Source: Cephalothrix spiralis (lineage: Eukaryota; Nemertea; Palaeonemertea; Archinemertea; Cephalotrichidae). From it: a stretch of 10,619 nucleotides of DNA. The notes under the pieces are model-generated. The model was given only the letters and a program-made list of their open reading frames with translations, had not been told where the DNA came from and ran no database searches. Every line of letters starts with the position of its first letter. Position 1 is the first letter of the stretch. This document shows, one piece after another, positions 1-7,087 of this stretch. The stretch spans positions 1-10,619 of the forward strand of contig JAUCNG010398699.1 of the NCBI GenBank assembly GCA_032353305.1. The letters run 5' to 3'. The translations under genes were made by a program, and so were the position numbers.

Positions 1-484
1 ATAACTAGTATGATTAATTTTCGTGGTAAATGAGAATGAATTATTGAATCTAATTTTATAAAAAAGATACATTTTTACAAGTGAATGTACATGTATATAT
101 ATTTTTTTGTTTTTAAATTTAAATTTTCTTTATTTTTAAATATACTATAATTTGCAACGCACAATATCATACAGAATTAATTATGAACATTCATACCACA
201 TGCATACAGATTGGTGAAATTGTTTTATATTTTACTACTTAATTTGTTTTTTAAATACATTTTGTTTGTATTATTACTTATTAGCTCAAACCGAGCACCA
301 TTAAAAATAGTATTTAGTAGCATAATGGTTTGAGTGGTTAACAATTTTAGGAGAGAAAAAATTGCAAAATTTACCTAAGCAAAATAAACCCGCGCTAAAT
401 TTTTTCGATATGCCTCTTGAACAGGCCAGAGGACAGTTTGGATTGAGATATTTAATAGCCGGACGCGCATAGGGGAGGGACTTG
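1..484. other. AT-rich non-coding DNA, no gene seen
   Basis: This stretch is strongly AT-rich, with homopolymer-like runs around 60-150 that include a TTTAAATTTAAA core near 112-124. No open frame has coding character. A short A-box-like string (TGGTTTGAGTGG, about 326-337) has no convincing B-box partner downstream, so no tRNA or tRNA-derived SINE is called. The segment ends at the TA dinucleotide (485-486) that borders the next element. Confidence 0.6.
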
Positions 485-599
485 TAGGGTGTTCCGTTTT
501 GCAAAAATGTTTCAGAAATCAATGCGGCTATGTCTCTTAAGTTTCTTTGATGAAAACTCCAAATTTTCAGATTTTTCGCGCCAAAATTGAGATTTTGCC

Positions 600-1062
600 G
601 TCATTTCGAAGAAAAAATATGTATCTCATAAACTTACCGTAGTCTGATCATAAAATGCTTTGCACCATTTGATTCCTTGGGGTCTCGGACCCTTATTTAC
701 ATCCAAGTTTCATCACTCTAGCCCAATTAGAAGTCTCAAAATTAACAAAACTATAGGATACCATTTTTAGTGTCCGCTTACAAAATGACCGAGTTTTTTA
801 TTAGGTCATTTTAATGGAGATGGTTCAATATGAAAGTTCCAGAATTAAGGTTTTGCAGCCTTTTTGAAGAAAAAGGAAGCAATGTTTTAAATTCTGAATA
901 TCTCATATACTTAATTGTCGTAGTCTGAACATAAAATGATCTAAAATGCTTGCTTAGGCATGTGCACCATTGGACGCCTTGGGGTCTAAAACACCTTATT
1001 ACATCCAAGTTTCATCACTAATCAGTCTCAAAATTAACAAAACTATAGGGATACAATTTTAA
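600..1062 (+). repeat. Internal direct duplication inside the 487-1641 element
   Basis: About 600-768 and 875-1062 are diverged direct copies. Both contain TAGTCTGA.CATAAAATG, GCACCATT, CCTTGGGGTCT, ACATCCAAGTTTCATCACT and a long match at GTCTCAAAATTAACAAAACTATAGG. The second copy has small insertions and deletions. The left arm has therefore been tandemly duplicated relative to the right arm, which carries one copy in inverse orientation. Confidence 0.75.
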
Positions 1063-1075
1063 TTTCGCTCTCAAA

Positions 1076-1320
1076 ATTTTGTATGCCGTGTACAAAGTGA
1101 AGTTTAGATCGCTCATAACTCGGAAGAACATGGAACCTTGACCTATACCCTATATTATAGTATTTACTTTGTGCCCAAACTAAAAAACGGGCATTTTTTG
1201 AGACGCGCCGCTAAATTTACGAATTTAGATCGCTCATAACTTGTTAGGGAATTGAGCTACATGAAACTTTGACCTACCCTGACCTACCCCGTGGTTTCCG
1301 ATCCCAAGGAATCCAGAAAT
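1076..1320. repeat. Central region of the element with repeated short blocks
   Basis: The block TTTAGATCGCTCATAACT occurs twice in the same direction (about 1104-1122 and 1225-1243), each followed by a CATG or ACATGAAA string and then TTGACCTA. A 10-bp tandem doublet, GACCTACCCT then GACCTACCCC, lies at about 1271-1290. The same blocks recur in the element at 8455-9050, which ties the two elements into one family. Confidence 0.7.
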
Positions 1321-1854
1321 ATCAATGTTTTTGCTCAATAAAAAAATGACCTCATAAAAAACTCGGCCATTTTCTAAGCGGACACTAAAAACTCTTAATT
1401 TTGAGACTTCTTATAGGGCTTACTTGGATGTAAATAAGTGTTTGAGACCCCAAGGAAGCATTTAGCTACGGTAAGTATCATATTCCTACGCAACGCTTCA
1501 TAATTTTGAGATTCGCCTTCTAAATTATTCGGTACGTAGAGATTAGGATAAATCGAAACTGCCCTTGGGGACAAGATGGGTAAGTATATGAAATAATCAG
1601 AATTTAAAATATTGCTGTATTTTTTTGCAAAACGGAACACCTAGGGAGGAAGGGTTAATAAATTTCGAAGTACAAACTGTTCAACTGCCGGATCAAAAGC
1701 AATATAGTTATTTTAAATTCATTATGGTTTTTGACAATCTGGTGACATCTATTACCTAATTTTAGAACTAAATTCATACACGTTTCATGGAGAGCACCAT
1801 TTGTAAGATGATTCCGACAATTTTCGGAGCTTCCGTCGGACTAAGACCAGCGAT

Positions 1855-2001
1855 GCCCAAAATGAAAGGCAATTAAAAAGCCACTGGTCTGCTTTTTGTG
1901 AAAGAACGGGCCTGCATTGGCAAGTGGGCCAATATTGGCCCGCTATTTCACAAAAAGCAAACCAGTGGCTTTTGAATCGCCTTTCATTTTGGATCTTGGG
2001 C
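1855..2001. mobile_element. Short foldback element (MITE-like)
   Basis: The left arm (1855-1912) and right arm (1937-2001) are near-complementary over about 58-65 bases. Shared arm blocks include GCCCAA at the tip, CCAAAATGAAAGGC, AAAAGCCACTGGT, GCTTTTTGTGAAA and CGGGCC. The apex carries a perfect 16-bp palindrome, GGGCCAATATTGGCCC (1926-1941). The right arm has a small insertion near its tip. No clear target-site duplication is visible and there is no coding capacity. It would extrude as a long hairpin of about 147 bases. Family unknown. Confidence 0.8.
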
Positions 2002-2004
2002 AGT

Positions 2005-2500
2005 TAATATTCGATAAACGGTAAATAATCTGTTCTTTTATTTGTACTACATTTAGTACGATATGTATACTTTTCGATAATATCAAATTATCTTATCTCT
2101 TTCTTCATGTTGAGCAAATAGCCTGTGTGATCCATCTAGGGGTTAAAAAAACTTGCCGACATCTCGGTTGTATTTCTGAACGGCTGCGATGATGAATTAG
2201 GCTACCCGCGCCGACTCTGGATTTGTTAAGGCATTCCTCGCCCATTTGTCTATTTCTAATGAGATGATATGTTCTACACAAATCTCTAAACCAGCAATTA
2301 GCAACTATGTAACTGTTGGATGTTACAGCAGTGTTGAAATATTCATTTTTCAACCATCTATGAAAAGTTTATGTATTAACTATTATGTTTGATTACATTT
2401 TACGGATGATTGAACCTTTTATTTTAAGATCTTTTAAACATCGTTAATTAAGTATGATATTTCAGACATTTTCATTATAATAGATGTTTAAACTCTGGAC
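2005..2500. other. Unassigned AT-rich DNA with a GC-richer patch
   Basis: On the minus strand a frame stays open from about 2370 to 2105 (roughly 88 codons), without an ATG near its upstream end and with no recognisable domain. The patch at about 2190-2260 is more GC-rich than its surroundings. I do not call a gene. No RNA gene or clear repeat is visible here. Confidence 0.4.
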
Positions 2501-2554
2501 AGTGTTAATACCGCAGCATACAGTACCGGATTACCCTTGAGGCGCTAGAGACTG

Positions 2555-3102
2555 CAGCCTCCGGCCCGAAATTTTTGCTTGATTTGAAATTTTAAAATGA
2601 CATGAAACGCTTAATGCTGATTAAAAAACGAAGCGAGGGGGTCTGCCATAGCCCATCCAATTATAAAATAGGCCCTTCGGTTTTAGAAGTAGGCCCATAA
2701 TTTTGAAAAAGGGCCGAAAGTTTATGGTTACTTACTAATTATTATAAATACCGGTAGGCCCTTTTATTTTGAAGAAAGGCGGTCGTTCTCTGAGAATTTT
2801 CAATATTTCATTTTGTGGCGAACAAGAACTTATCCAAATATATAACATTAAAGTCCAGAACACGAAACTTGTTTTTTTTTGTTGATTAAGTTGCCGGAAA
2901 ATCAGCTATTTTGCTATTCGAAATAGCCCTTCCACGTTGCTGATAGCCCTTAAAATTCCCACCAGGGGCCGTAAGGCCGGCCTCTGGACCCCACCCGTTG
3001 GTTGCTCGCGCCTTTGGCGCTCGTGCTATCACGCGTGGTATGATAGAGCTACGCTTCTGATATTGGAACAATTTTAGGCTCATATTTTTCAGCCTCCGGC
3101 CC
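2555..3102 (+). repeat. Degraded repeat bounded by direct CAGCCTCCGGCCC copies
   Basis: The 13-mer CAGCCTCCGGCCC occurs at 2555-2567 and 3090-3102 in the same orientation, each followed by an A/T-rich run. Between them are scattered copies of TAGGCCC followed by T/A-G-rich tails (about 2669-2780) and two ATAGCCCTT copies about 21 bp apart (about 2923-2952). A GC-rich core at about 2965-3035 contains GGGGCCGTAAGGCCGGCC and GCGCCTTTGGCGC. This suggests nested, decayed interspersed elements. The minus-strand frame open across 2886-3083 is basic and low complexity and is best read as a by-product of the GC-rich core. Family not identified. Confidence 0.5.
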
Positions 3103-3280
3103 AGAAAACCTTTATCCGGCTCTGCGCAGCAACTCTCTGGAGTTATAGGATAGGAACTTTGAGAAAAAAAGTGTCAATGACATCATCGCTCACAGAGTCC
3201 TATATCGTACTTCATAATACCCATACGATATTAAAATCCGGCTGAAAAAGCCAACCAAAACGTTGCTATGTAATTAATAA

Positions 3281-3485
3281 TCTTACATCATTTATACTGG
3301 GCAATTATCGATTGTGGAGTCGGTCAATACGTCTTGTTTTATGATCAATCAATCACTGAGGAAAGCTCCGCCCACTTTATTATCAAACCGTGTCCGGTTT
3401 CTTTGATCGCCGCCAAATGTTTTACCGTAGATTCCGCTATTAACTAATCAAAAGCCATCAAACGTAAGTGGAGTTTTGGCTGATT
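3281..3485 (-). repeat. Promoter-like dispersed repeat, copy 1
   Basis: Read on the minus strand this matches 7405-7609 on the plus strand in several ordered blocks: CAGCCAAAAC, GCTTTTGATT.GTTAATAGCGG, GATCAAAGAAACC.GACACGG, AATAAAGTGGG, TTTCCT.AGTGATTGA, TGATCATAA and GTATAAATG.TGTAAGA. Unrelated sequence separates the blocks at two points. This copy carries about 50 extra bases between TGATCATAA and the TATAAATG string. The ordered conservation of a CCAAT-like box (weakened here) and a TATA-like box resembles a polymerase II promoter, but no transcript or gene follows that I can recognise. Confidence 0.7.
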
Positions 3486-3700
3486 TTGGCTTTAACAATG
3501 TGATGGGAACAAATTTCGGAGAAACTATTGATTTATTCATATATTCCGGTACTTTAAGAATGATTTCAATTTTGCTTTGAAACTTGGTGAATAAGGGAAA
3601 TTGCCATGATCAATAGTCAAATAAGTCCGCTTACAAGGGTTTTATTATCTAGCCAGTCTGGAAGCAGCCTCCTCGGCTACCCCTGTTATATGCAATTTCT
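3486..3700. other. Unassigned DNA between two repeats
   Basis: I see no open frame, RNA gene or inverted repeat here. A modestly GC-rich patch (3660-3690) contains CAGCCTCCTCGGCTACC. It is followed by the CAATTTCTTG string that borders the next element. Confidence 0.5.
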
Positions 3701-3702
3701 TG

Positions 3703-4124
3703 GGGATCTGACCGATCGTACAAAAGACAGAATTTCAAAAGACTGACATCCTAAAAGACCGAACGTAAATCAGACCGAATTCTAAAAGACCAAATGGACA
3801 AAAAATACCGAAATGCCGAAACTTTCTTTTTTTTTAAACATACAAGTTTTTTGAAACCAACAGACCGAATGGACAAAAGTTAAGCATTGCTTTTAATTCC
3901 AACCTGCGTGGTTTCAACTATAAAAAACCCATTGAATAAACTAGCTCTAACTCTATTTATAACCCTAAATTTTAACCAAATTGTCTGTGGAATATTGGTC
4001 TTTTGTACGTTCGGTCTTTCATCCATTCGGTGTTTTGGAATTTCGGTCTTTGCACGTTCGGTCTTTTGTGATGTCGTTCTCTTTGAATTCGGTCTTTAAG
4101 AATTTCGGATATTTGGGCTAGACT
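3703..4124. mobile_element. Foldback array of GACCGAA units flanked by a direct 10-mer
   Basis: The left part (about 3710-3882) carries roughly nine degenerate units of about 16 bp, typified by AAAAGACCGAACGTA and AGACCGAATGGACAAAAG. The right part (about 3990-4110) carries roughly eight of the same units in inverse orientation, read as TTCGGTCTTTT. About 100 bp of unrelated AT-rich DNA lies between. CAATTTCTTG is found directly repeated at 3693-3702 and 4125-4134, just outside the array, and may be a target-site duplication of about 10 bp. No transposase and no clean terminal inverted repeat outside the units is visible. The frames open across this region come from the repeat itself. Confidence 0.7.
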
Positions 4125-4134
4125 CAATTTCTTG

Positions 4135-4320
4135 CATTTATGAAATAGCTTCATGGAGCCCTGGTTTTTGTTTGTGCATGAGCTACTCTCTTACACACTT
4201 AAAAGCCATTGGCGTTCTGTGCCTTTAATTTATAGTCACTTTTTTAGTTTAGCACCCAGTTTTGGACCACTATAGGAATTTGTCAAATCGTCAAAGTCCG
4301 CTATGCTGGGGTGTTTGAGT
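4135..4320. other. Unassigned AT-rich DNA
   Basis: No open frame or repeat in this interval matches the rest of the window. It may include the diverged outer part of the repeat that becomes recognisable at 4321. Confidence 0.4.
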
Positions 4321-4607
4321 ACCTTTTTGGCCATAATTATAAATTTTAAAGCACCATTTAAAATAGTGGCAAAACAGAGCAAAGTGGCAAAATTGGGTGC
4401 GTGGTCAAAAAATTTAGGAAAAAATTGGCGCGTTGTTGAAAAAATTGGAAAAATTTTGTTTCGAAAAAATCTGGGCCGCAGAAAAAAAATTTCAACCGCC
4501 TGCAAAAAATAGGTGGGTGGGTGATCATAATAATTGGCAAAAAAGCATTTTCCAATTTTTTCCATGCCATTTTGGGGGTGGGTGGGTACCAATTTTCGGC
4601 ATACGTG
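4321..4607 (+). repeat. G/A-rich dispersed repeat, copy A
   Basis: This copy runs from CCTTTTTGGCCATAATTATA through GCACCATTTAAAATAGTGG, GTGCGTGGTCAAA, TTGGCGCGTTGTTG and CTGGGCCGCAG to TTTTTCCATGCCATTTTGGG. It ends in GGGTGGGTGGGTACC followed by GGCATACGTG (4598-4607). The same ordered blocks occur inverted at 5140-5716 and, with a gap, directly at 5821-6100. The long frames open on both strands here (up to 118 codons on the minus strand) are rich in Lys/Phe/Asn from A/T runs and recur with the repeat, so I treat them as non-coding. Copy A seems to lack the second, inverted half seen at 5140-6100. Confidence 0.8.
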
Positions 4608-4848
4608 TTTTTTCTGGTGTGGTGCTGATCATCGTCAAACAATTCTGGCATAATATAGAGAGTTTATGTATATTGTTTATAGTTTTAAGATTTACGGTTT
4701 TAAAATTATGTTAAAAACGAATTTCTTTTATGAGTTAATTAGAAGAAGTTTAAGATCTTCGAAGCAATATTTCGCACACTGAAGAATGCTTTAAAGAATC
4801 CCCTATTAATTAGGATTAAAAAAACTAATCTGTTTTTGTTTTTCGTAG
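4608..4848. other. AT-rich DNA ending in a possible splice acceptor
   Basis: There is no repeat copy or open frame of note. The 3' end contains a T-rich tract (about 4829-4844) ending in CGTAG (4844-4848), the only good polypyrimidine-plus-AG arrangement I noted next to a potential exon. Confidence 0.35.
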
Positions 4849-5001
4849 ACGTAATGAAGATCTTCAGCTGCTCCATGGATTACTAAAAAGTTATGTGGAA
4901 AACTTTTAACAAGTGTTGTAGTTTCAAGAATACTGATTATGTTGTACGAATCAATTAGCCCTCCAACACCTGAGGGAGGAAGGCTGACACGTTTGGCGAC
5001 G
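4849..5001 (+). pseudogene. Possible decayed internal exon, product unknown
   Basis: A T-rich tract ending in CGTAG (to 4848) would give an acceptor, and GACG followed by GTGAGT (5002-5007) fits a donor well. The enclosed 153 bases are a multiple of three. No frame is open throughout. One frame starts RNEDLQLLHGLLKSYVENF and then meets a stop near 4905. A second is closed by two stops at once and then stays open past the donor, reading TSVVVSRILIMLYESISPP and onward. A third has coding-like composition after the middle but contains two stops. Read together this could be an exon broken by frameshifts, an untranslated exon, or chance. I recognise no protein family. Confidence 0.25.
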
Positions 5002-5139
5002 GTGAGTCTTCTGATCCGACTGCCTAGTATTCGAATAAGTCGATACCAGAATGTTAGATACTTAAAATATCGTTTCCTCGATAAGTAAGCTCTTTTGTTC
5101 TAGAAATATTATAAACTTCAGAACTTTGAATATTTGATA

Positions 5140-5716
5140 CGAGGGGTCGGGTTTGGCATTCACGTAGGCCGAAATTTGGCAAAAGTGAGTTGAGGTACAC
5201 CGTACACCTACCCCAAAATGGCATGGAAAAATTGGAAAAAAATGTTTTTGTCCCCACCCACCCCTTCTTTGCCAATTTTTTCCATCAATTTTTTGACCAC
5301 CCAACCCCTTTTTTGCACGCGGTTGAAAAAAAGTTCTGTGGCCCAGATTTTTTCGAACAAATTTTTTTTACTTTTTACCACAACGCGCAATTTTTTTCCT
5401 AAAATGTTTTTTTTTAATATAGTTTTTTATTTTCAAAATCAGATATACGTTCATGAGTGAATCAGTTTTTAATAAATTTAAGTAAGTATATATACAAAAA
5501 AAAGATGGGAGTGAATTCACAAAGCAAAAAACTAAAAAAACTAAAAGAAAAACGTTGACCACCAGTTTTGCCATTTTCCTCTGTTTTGCAACTAATGTTA
5601 TTTTAAATGGTGCTCTAAGCTTATAATAATGGTCAAAAACATGATTAAAAGCCTAAAAATCATGGTATAATATAACGAAGGAGGAAAAAATTGGCAAACA
5701 ACTGAAAACAGTGGAA
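5140..5716 (-). repeat. G/A-rich dispersed repeat, copy B (inverted, interrupted)
   Basis: Read on the minus strand this contains the same blocks as copy A in the same order. From the outer end they are CACGTAGGCC (5161), a stretch matching ACCTCAA, CCCACCC, GCATGG, CCGCGTGCAAAA, TTGCGCGTTGTGG, then after an insertion GGTGGTCAA, CAGAGGAAAATGG, GAGCACCATTTAAAATAA and GACCATTATTATAA (to about 5640). Similarity to copy C continues to about 5716 through CCAATTTTTTCCTCC. The frames open on both strands here are consequences of the repeat. Confidence 0.8.
5403..5553. repeat. AT-rich insertion inside repeat copy B
   Basis: Copy A has the blocks GTGGTCAA and AGGAAAAAATTG.GCG adjacent, but in copy B about 150 AT-rich bases separate them. 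The insert's ends are weakly inverted (AAAATGTTTTTTTT on the left against CGTTTTTCTTTTAG read from the right). Inside, GAGTGAAT occurs twice. It may be a small nested insertion, or instead sequence that copy A lost. Confidence 0.5.
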
Positions 5717-5820
5717 AAGTGTTTTTTTACCAAAACTCCTCACAGATTCCTTAGTATTAATATACGATGTATGAGTTCAGTAAGTATAAAACTAAAATGG
5801 TATTTCCTGCACCTCTCTCG

Positions 5821-6100
5821 GTTTTTCCATTTTCTTGCAAATCAATTTTGTCCTCCTTTGTTTTTTATCAATATCACAGCTTAAATCACCATTTAGAATA
5901 GAAATAAATTGTGTGGGTGCATGGTCAAATTCTTAAGGACGAAATTAGTGCGTTCTGGAAAAAGTTGTTAAAGTGGAAAAAATTGGCAAAAGGGGGTTGG
6001 TGGTGGCGAAAAAACTGCCGTTTTCTGATTTTTCCATGCCAATTTATGGGTGGGTGGGTACCTCAACCCAATTTTTGGCATACGTGTATGTCAATTTCTC
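5821..6100 (+). repeat. G/A-rich dispersed repeat, copy C
   Basis: This copy is head to head with copy B. AATTTTGTCCTCCTTTG (5843-5860) mirrors GAAGGAGGAAAAAATTGG (5677-5694). It then continues with CACCATTTAGAATA, GGGTGCATGGTCAAA, AGTGCGTTCTGG, TTTTTCCATGCCAA, GGGTGGGTGGGTACCTCAA and GGCATACGTG (6077-6086). It lacks the CTGGGCCGCAG segment present in copies A and B. Outside GGCATACGTG it still resembles the outer end of copy B (TGTATGTCAA against TGAATGCCAA). Confidence 0.8.
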
Positions 6101-6480
6101 CCATGACTAAATTATGAATATATCGTTAATAGAACGATATTATATCGAACATTATCTTTCCAACGCCTCTGTGGCGCGAGGTGCAGTATAGGAATTTATT
6201 TTCTAGTAACATATAGACTAATTGTAGGATACTAAAGAGAAATATACTGCCGACATAATGGCTCATTTGTAATACCCATGTCTACATAGAATAACTCAAA
6301 CTTACAACTTTACTGATGGTTTTAGTAATTGCCCGGAATCCAATCAGGGTATTAAGTGAACAAGCTAACATGTTATAGGTTCAGGCAACAGTTTATAGTA
6401 ATTTGAAAACATCTTGTGTTCTTCATCTTTTATTTCTCCGGTTTATTTAAAGGGTTGAAAATCAACAAAAACAATTGTGA
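6101..6480. other. Unassigned AT-rich DNA
   Basis: No open frame, RNA gene or match to other parts of the window was found. A small GC-rich spot at 6164-6185 contains GCCTCTGTGGCGCGAGG. Confidence 0.5.
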
Positions 6481-6520
6481 ATAATTTACCTTATAATTAC
6501 ATGGGACCACTGATGATGGA

Positions 6521-6694
6521 TTGAGCCGTCGGTCACGACGGATCTCCCTTCTTCAGCATTTAGGGTGATGATTGAGGTGATGGGTGATGATTATGTCTGG
6601 TGTGGCTGACCAGACCGATGCGTGATCTGCATCGTCTTATTTCTCCCGCATAAGTGCATGGATGATCAGCTGGCCGCGGTAGACCAGCAGATCA
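6521..6694. other. Series of four hairpins, possible structured RNA
   Basis: There are four consecutive stems. CCGTCG/CGACGG lies at 6526-6531 and 6536-6541 with a 4-base loop. GTCTGGT/ACCAGAC lies at 6595-6601 and 6609-6615 with a 7-base loop. CGATGC/GCATCG lies at 6616-6621 and 6629-6634 with a 7-base loop. TGATCAGCTGG pairs with CCAGCAGATCA (6663-6673 and 6684-6694) through ten pairs and one A-A mismatch around a 10-base loop. A GGTGATGATT-type short direct repeat sits between the first two. No known RNA family is recognised, and either strand could be the transcribed one. Confidence 0.35.
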
Positions 6695-6900
6695 GAGTGG
6701 CGTAAGCAATGTTTAGGGATCCTTTTATCTCCCCCTACTGTGCAGAGGTTAAGAAGCACTGAGGTTGCGCATACCCAATGCCACTCTCTCTCTTCTTGTG
6801 GGCATCTGAGAACGACAGGTACGGAAACCGCAACATGTAGAAGATGGCACAAGCGCAGCAATTGGCCAGGATCCATGTTTATTTGTAGACTCCCTCCCAT
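6637..6900 (-). pseudogene. Open frame of 87 codons in a GC-rich block, unknown
   Basis: The frame starts with an ATG at 6900-6898 and ends at 6637. The peptide begins MGGSLQINMDPGQLLRLCHL and continues with Cys/His/Leu-rich sequence (LRLCHLLHVAV, then CPQEEREWHW), ending LIIHALMREK. There is no signal peptide, membrane span or known motif that I recognise. It overlaps the frame at 6749-7087 and together with it and 6988-7225 may be one ancestral coding segment broken by frameshifts, since the three are consecutive on one strand in a block of GC content well above the flanks. The hairpins at 6663-6694 fall inside its end. Alternatives are chance openness in GC-rich DNA or the non-coding end of a retroelement. 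Confidence 0.25.
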
Positions 6901-7087
6901 TTGATTGCAGCAACTGTCGCAGTTCTTCCGCCTTCACCTCGAGGCTTCTGCCGTTGACCGCTACCACTGACCGTTGGTTGGACCTAGTTAACCCATAGGT
7001 GGGCTCATGGTTGGTCGGCAGCAGGGCATATCCACACGCCGGTGGGCCATACTTACCGGACCTCTGGGGCCCATGAATGCTCCGAGT
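6749..7087 (-). pseudogene. Stop-free frame of about 112 codons, unknown product
   Basis: The frame is open from just after a TAA at 7090-7088 to a stop at 6749. It has no ATG upstream of most of the reading frame. Its middle reads NHEPTYGLTRSNQRSVVAVN, then RSLEVKAEELRQLLQSNG, the most protein-like stretch in this window, with an amphipathic helix pattern at AEELRQLLQ. The later part is Ser/Cys/Arg-rich. It begins inside the frame at 6988-7225 and runs past the start of the one at 6637-6900, consistent with a decayed gene or a retroelement ORF with frameshifts. I recognise no domain. Confidence that this was ever translated is low. Confidence 0.25.

Larger units (their letters stand above)
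487..1641. mobile_element. Non-autonomous Tc1/mariner-like element with long inverted arms
   Basis: The left end reads GGGTGTTCCGTTTTGCAAAA (from 487) and the right end, on the opposite strand, GGTGTTCCGTTTTGCAAAA (ending at 1641). Each end is directly bordered by TA (485-486 and 1642-1643), as expected for Tc1/mariner insertion. Beyond the termini, 671-812 and 1342-1460 are inverted copies of each other, sharing blocks such as CCTTGGGGTCT, TTTACATCCAAG and TTTTTAGTGTCCGCTTA. The element has no open frame resembling a transposase, so it would have depended on a relative for mobility. One G differs between the two ends. Arm divergence indicates an old copy. Family assignment rests on the TA flanks and termini only. 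Confidence 0.75.

Noticed and set aside
300-345. TGGTTTGAGTGG resembles a tRNA A box
   Set aside because: There is no convincing B box within the next 60 bases and no cloverleaf pairing.
2105-2353. Minus-strand frame of 82 codons
   Set aside because: It has no ATG at its start, no recognisable domain and no conserved partner. An alternative frame over the same patch looks equally protein-like.
2886-3083. Basic 65-codon frame on the minus strand
   Set aside because: It derives from the GC-rich core of the degraded repeat, with low-complexity Ala/Arg/Gly composition and no proper start.
3239-3256. GGCTGAAAAAGCC, read on the minus strand, resembles the histone mRNA 3' stem-loop
   Set aside because: The stem has only four pairs and the loop is not the conserved one. 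No histone frame lies nearby, although the adjacent repeat has CCAAT and TATA-like boxes.
4236-4592. Longest open frame of the window (118 codons, minus strand)
   Set aside because: It lies entirely in or beside repeat copy A, its composition reflects A/T homopolymer runs, and corresponding frames in copies B and C are broken or differ. It is most likely a by-product of the repeat.
6509-6545. CTGATGA followed by a stem, as in a hammerhead ribozyme core
   Set aside because: The required GAAA after stem II and the remaining stems are missing. The same holds for the reverse-strand CTGATGA near 9978-9986.
7045-7075. ATACTTACCGG resembles the 5' end of U1 snRNA
   Set aside because: The sequence after it does not match U1 stems or its Sm site. 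The reverse strand is more simply a splice-donor consensus.
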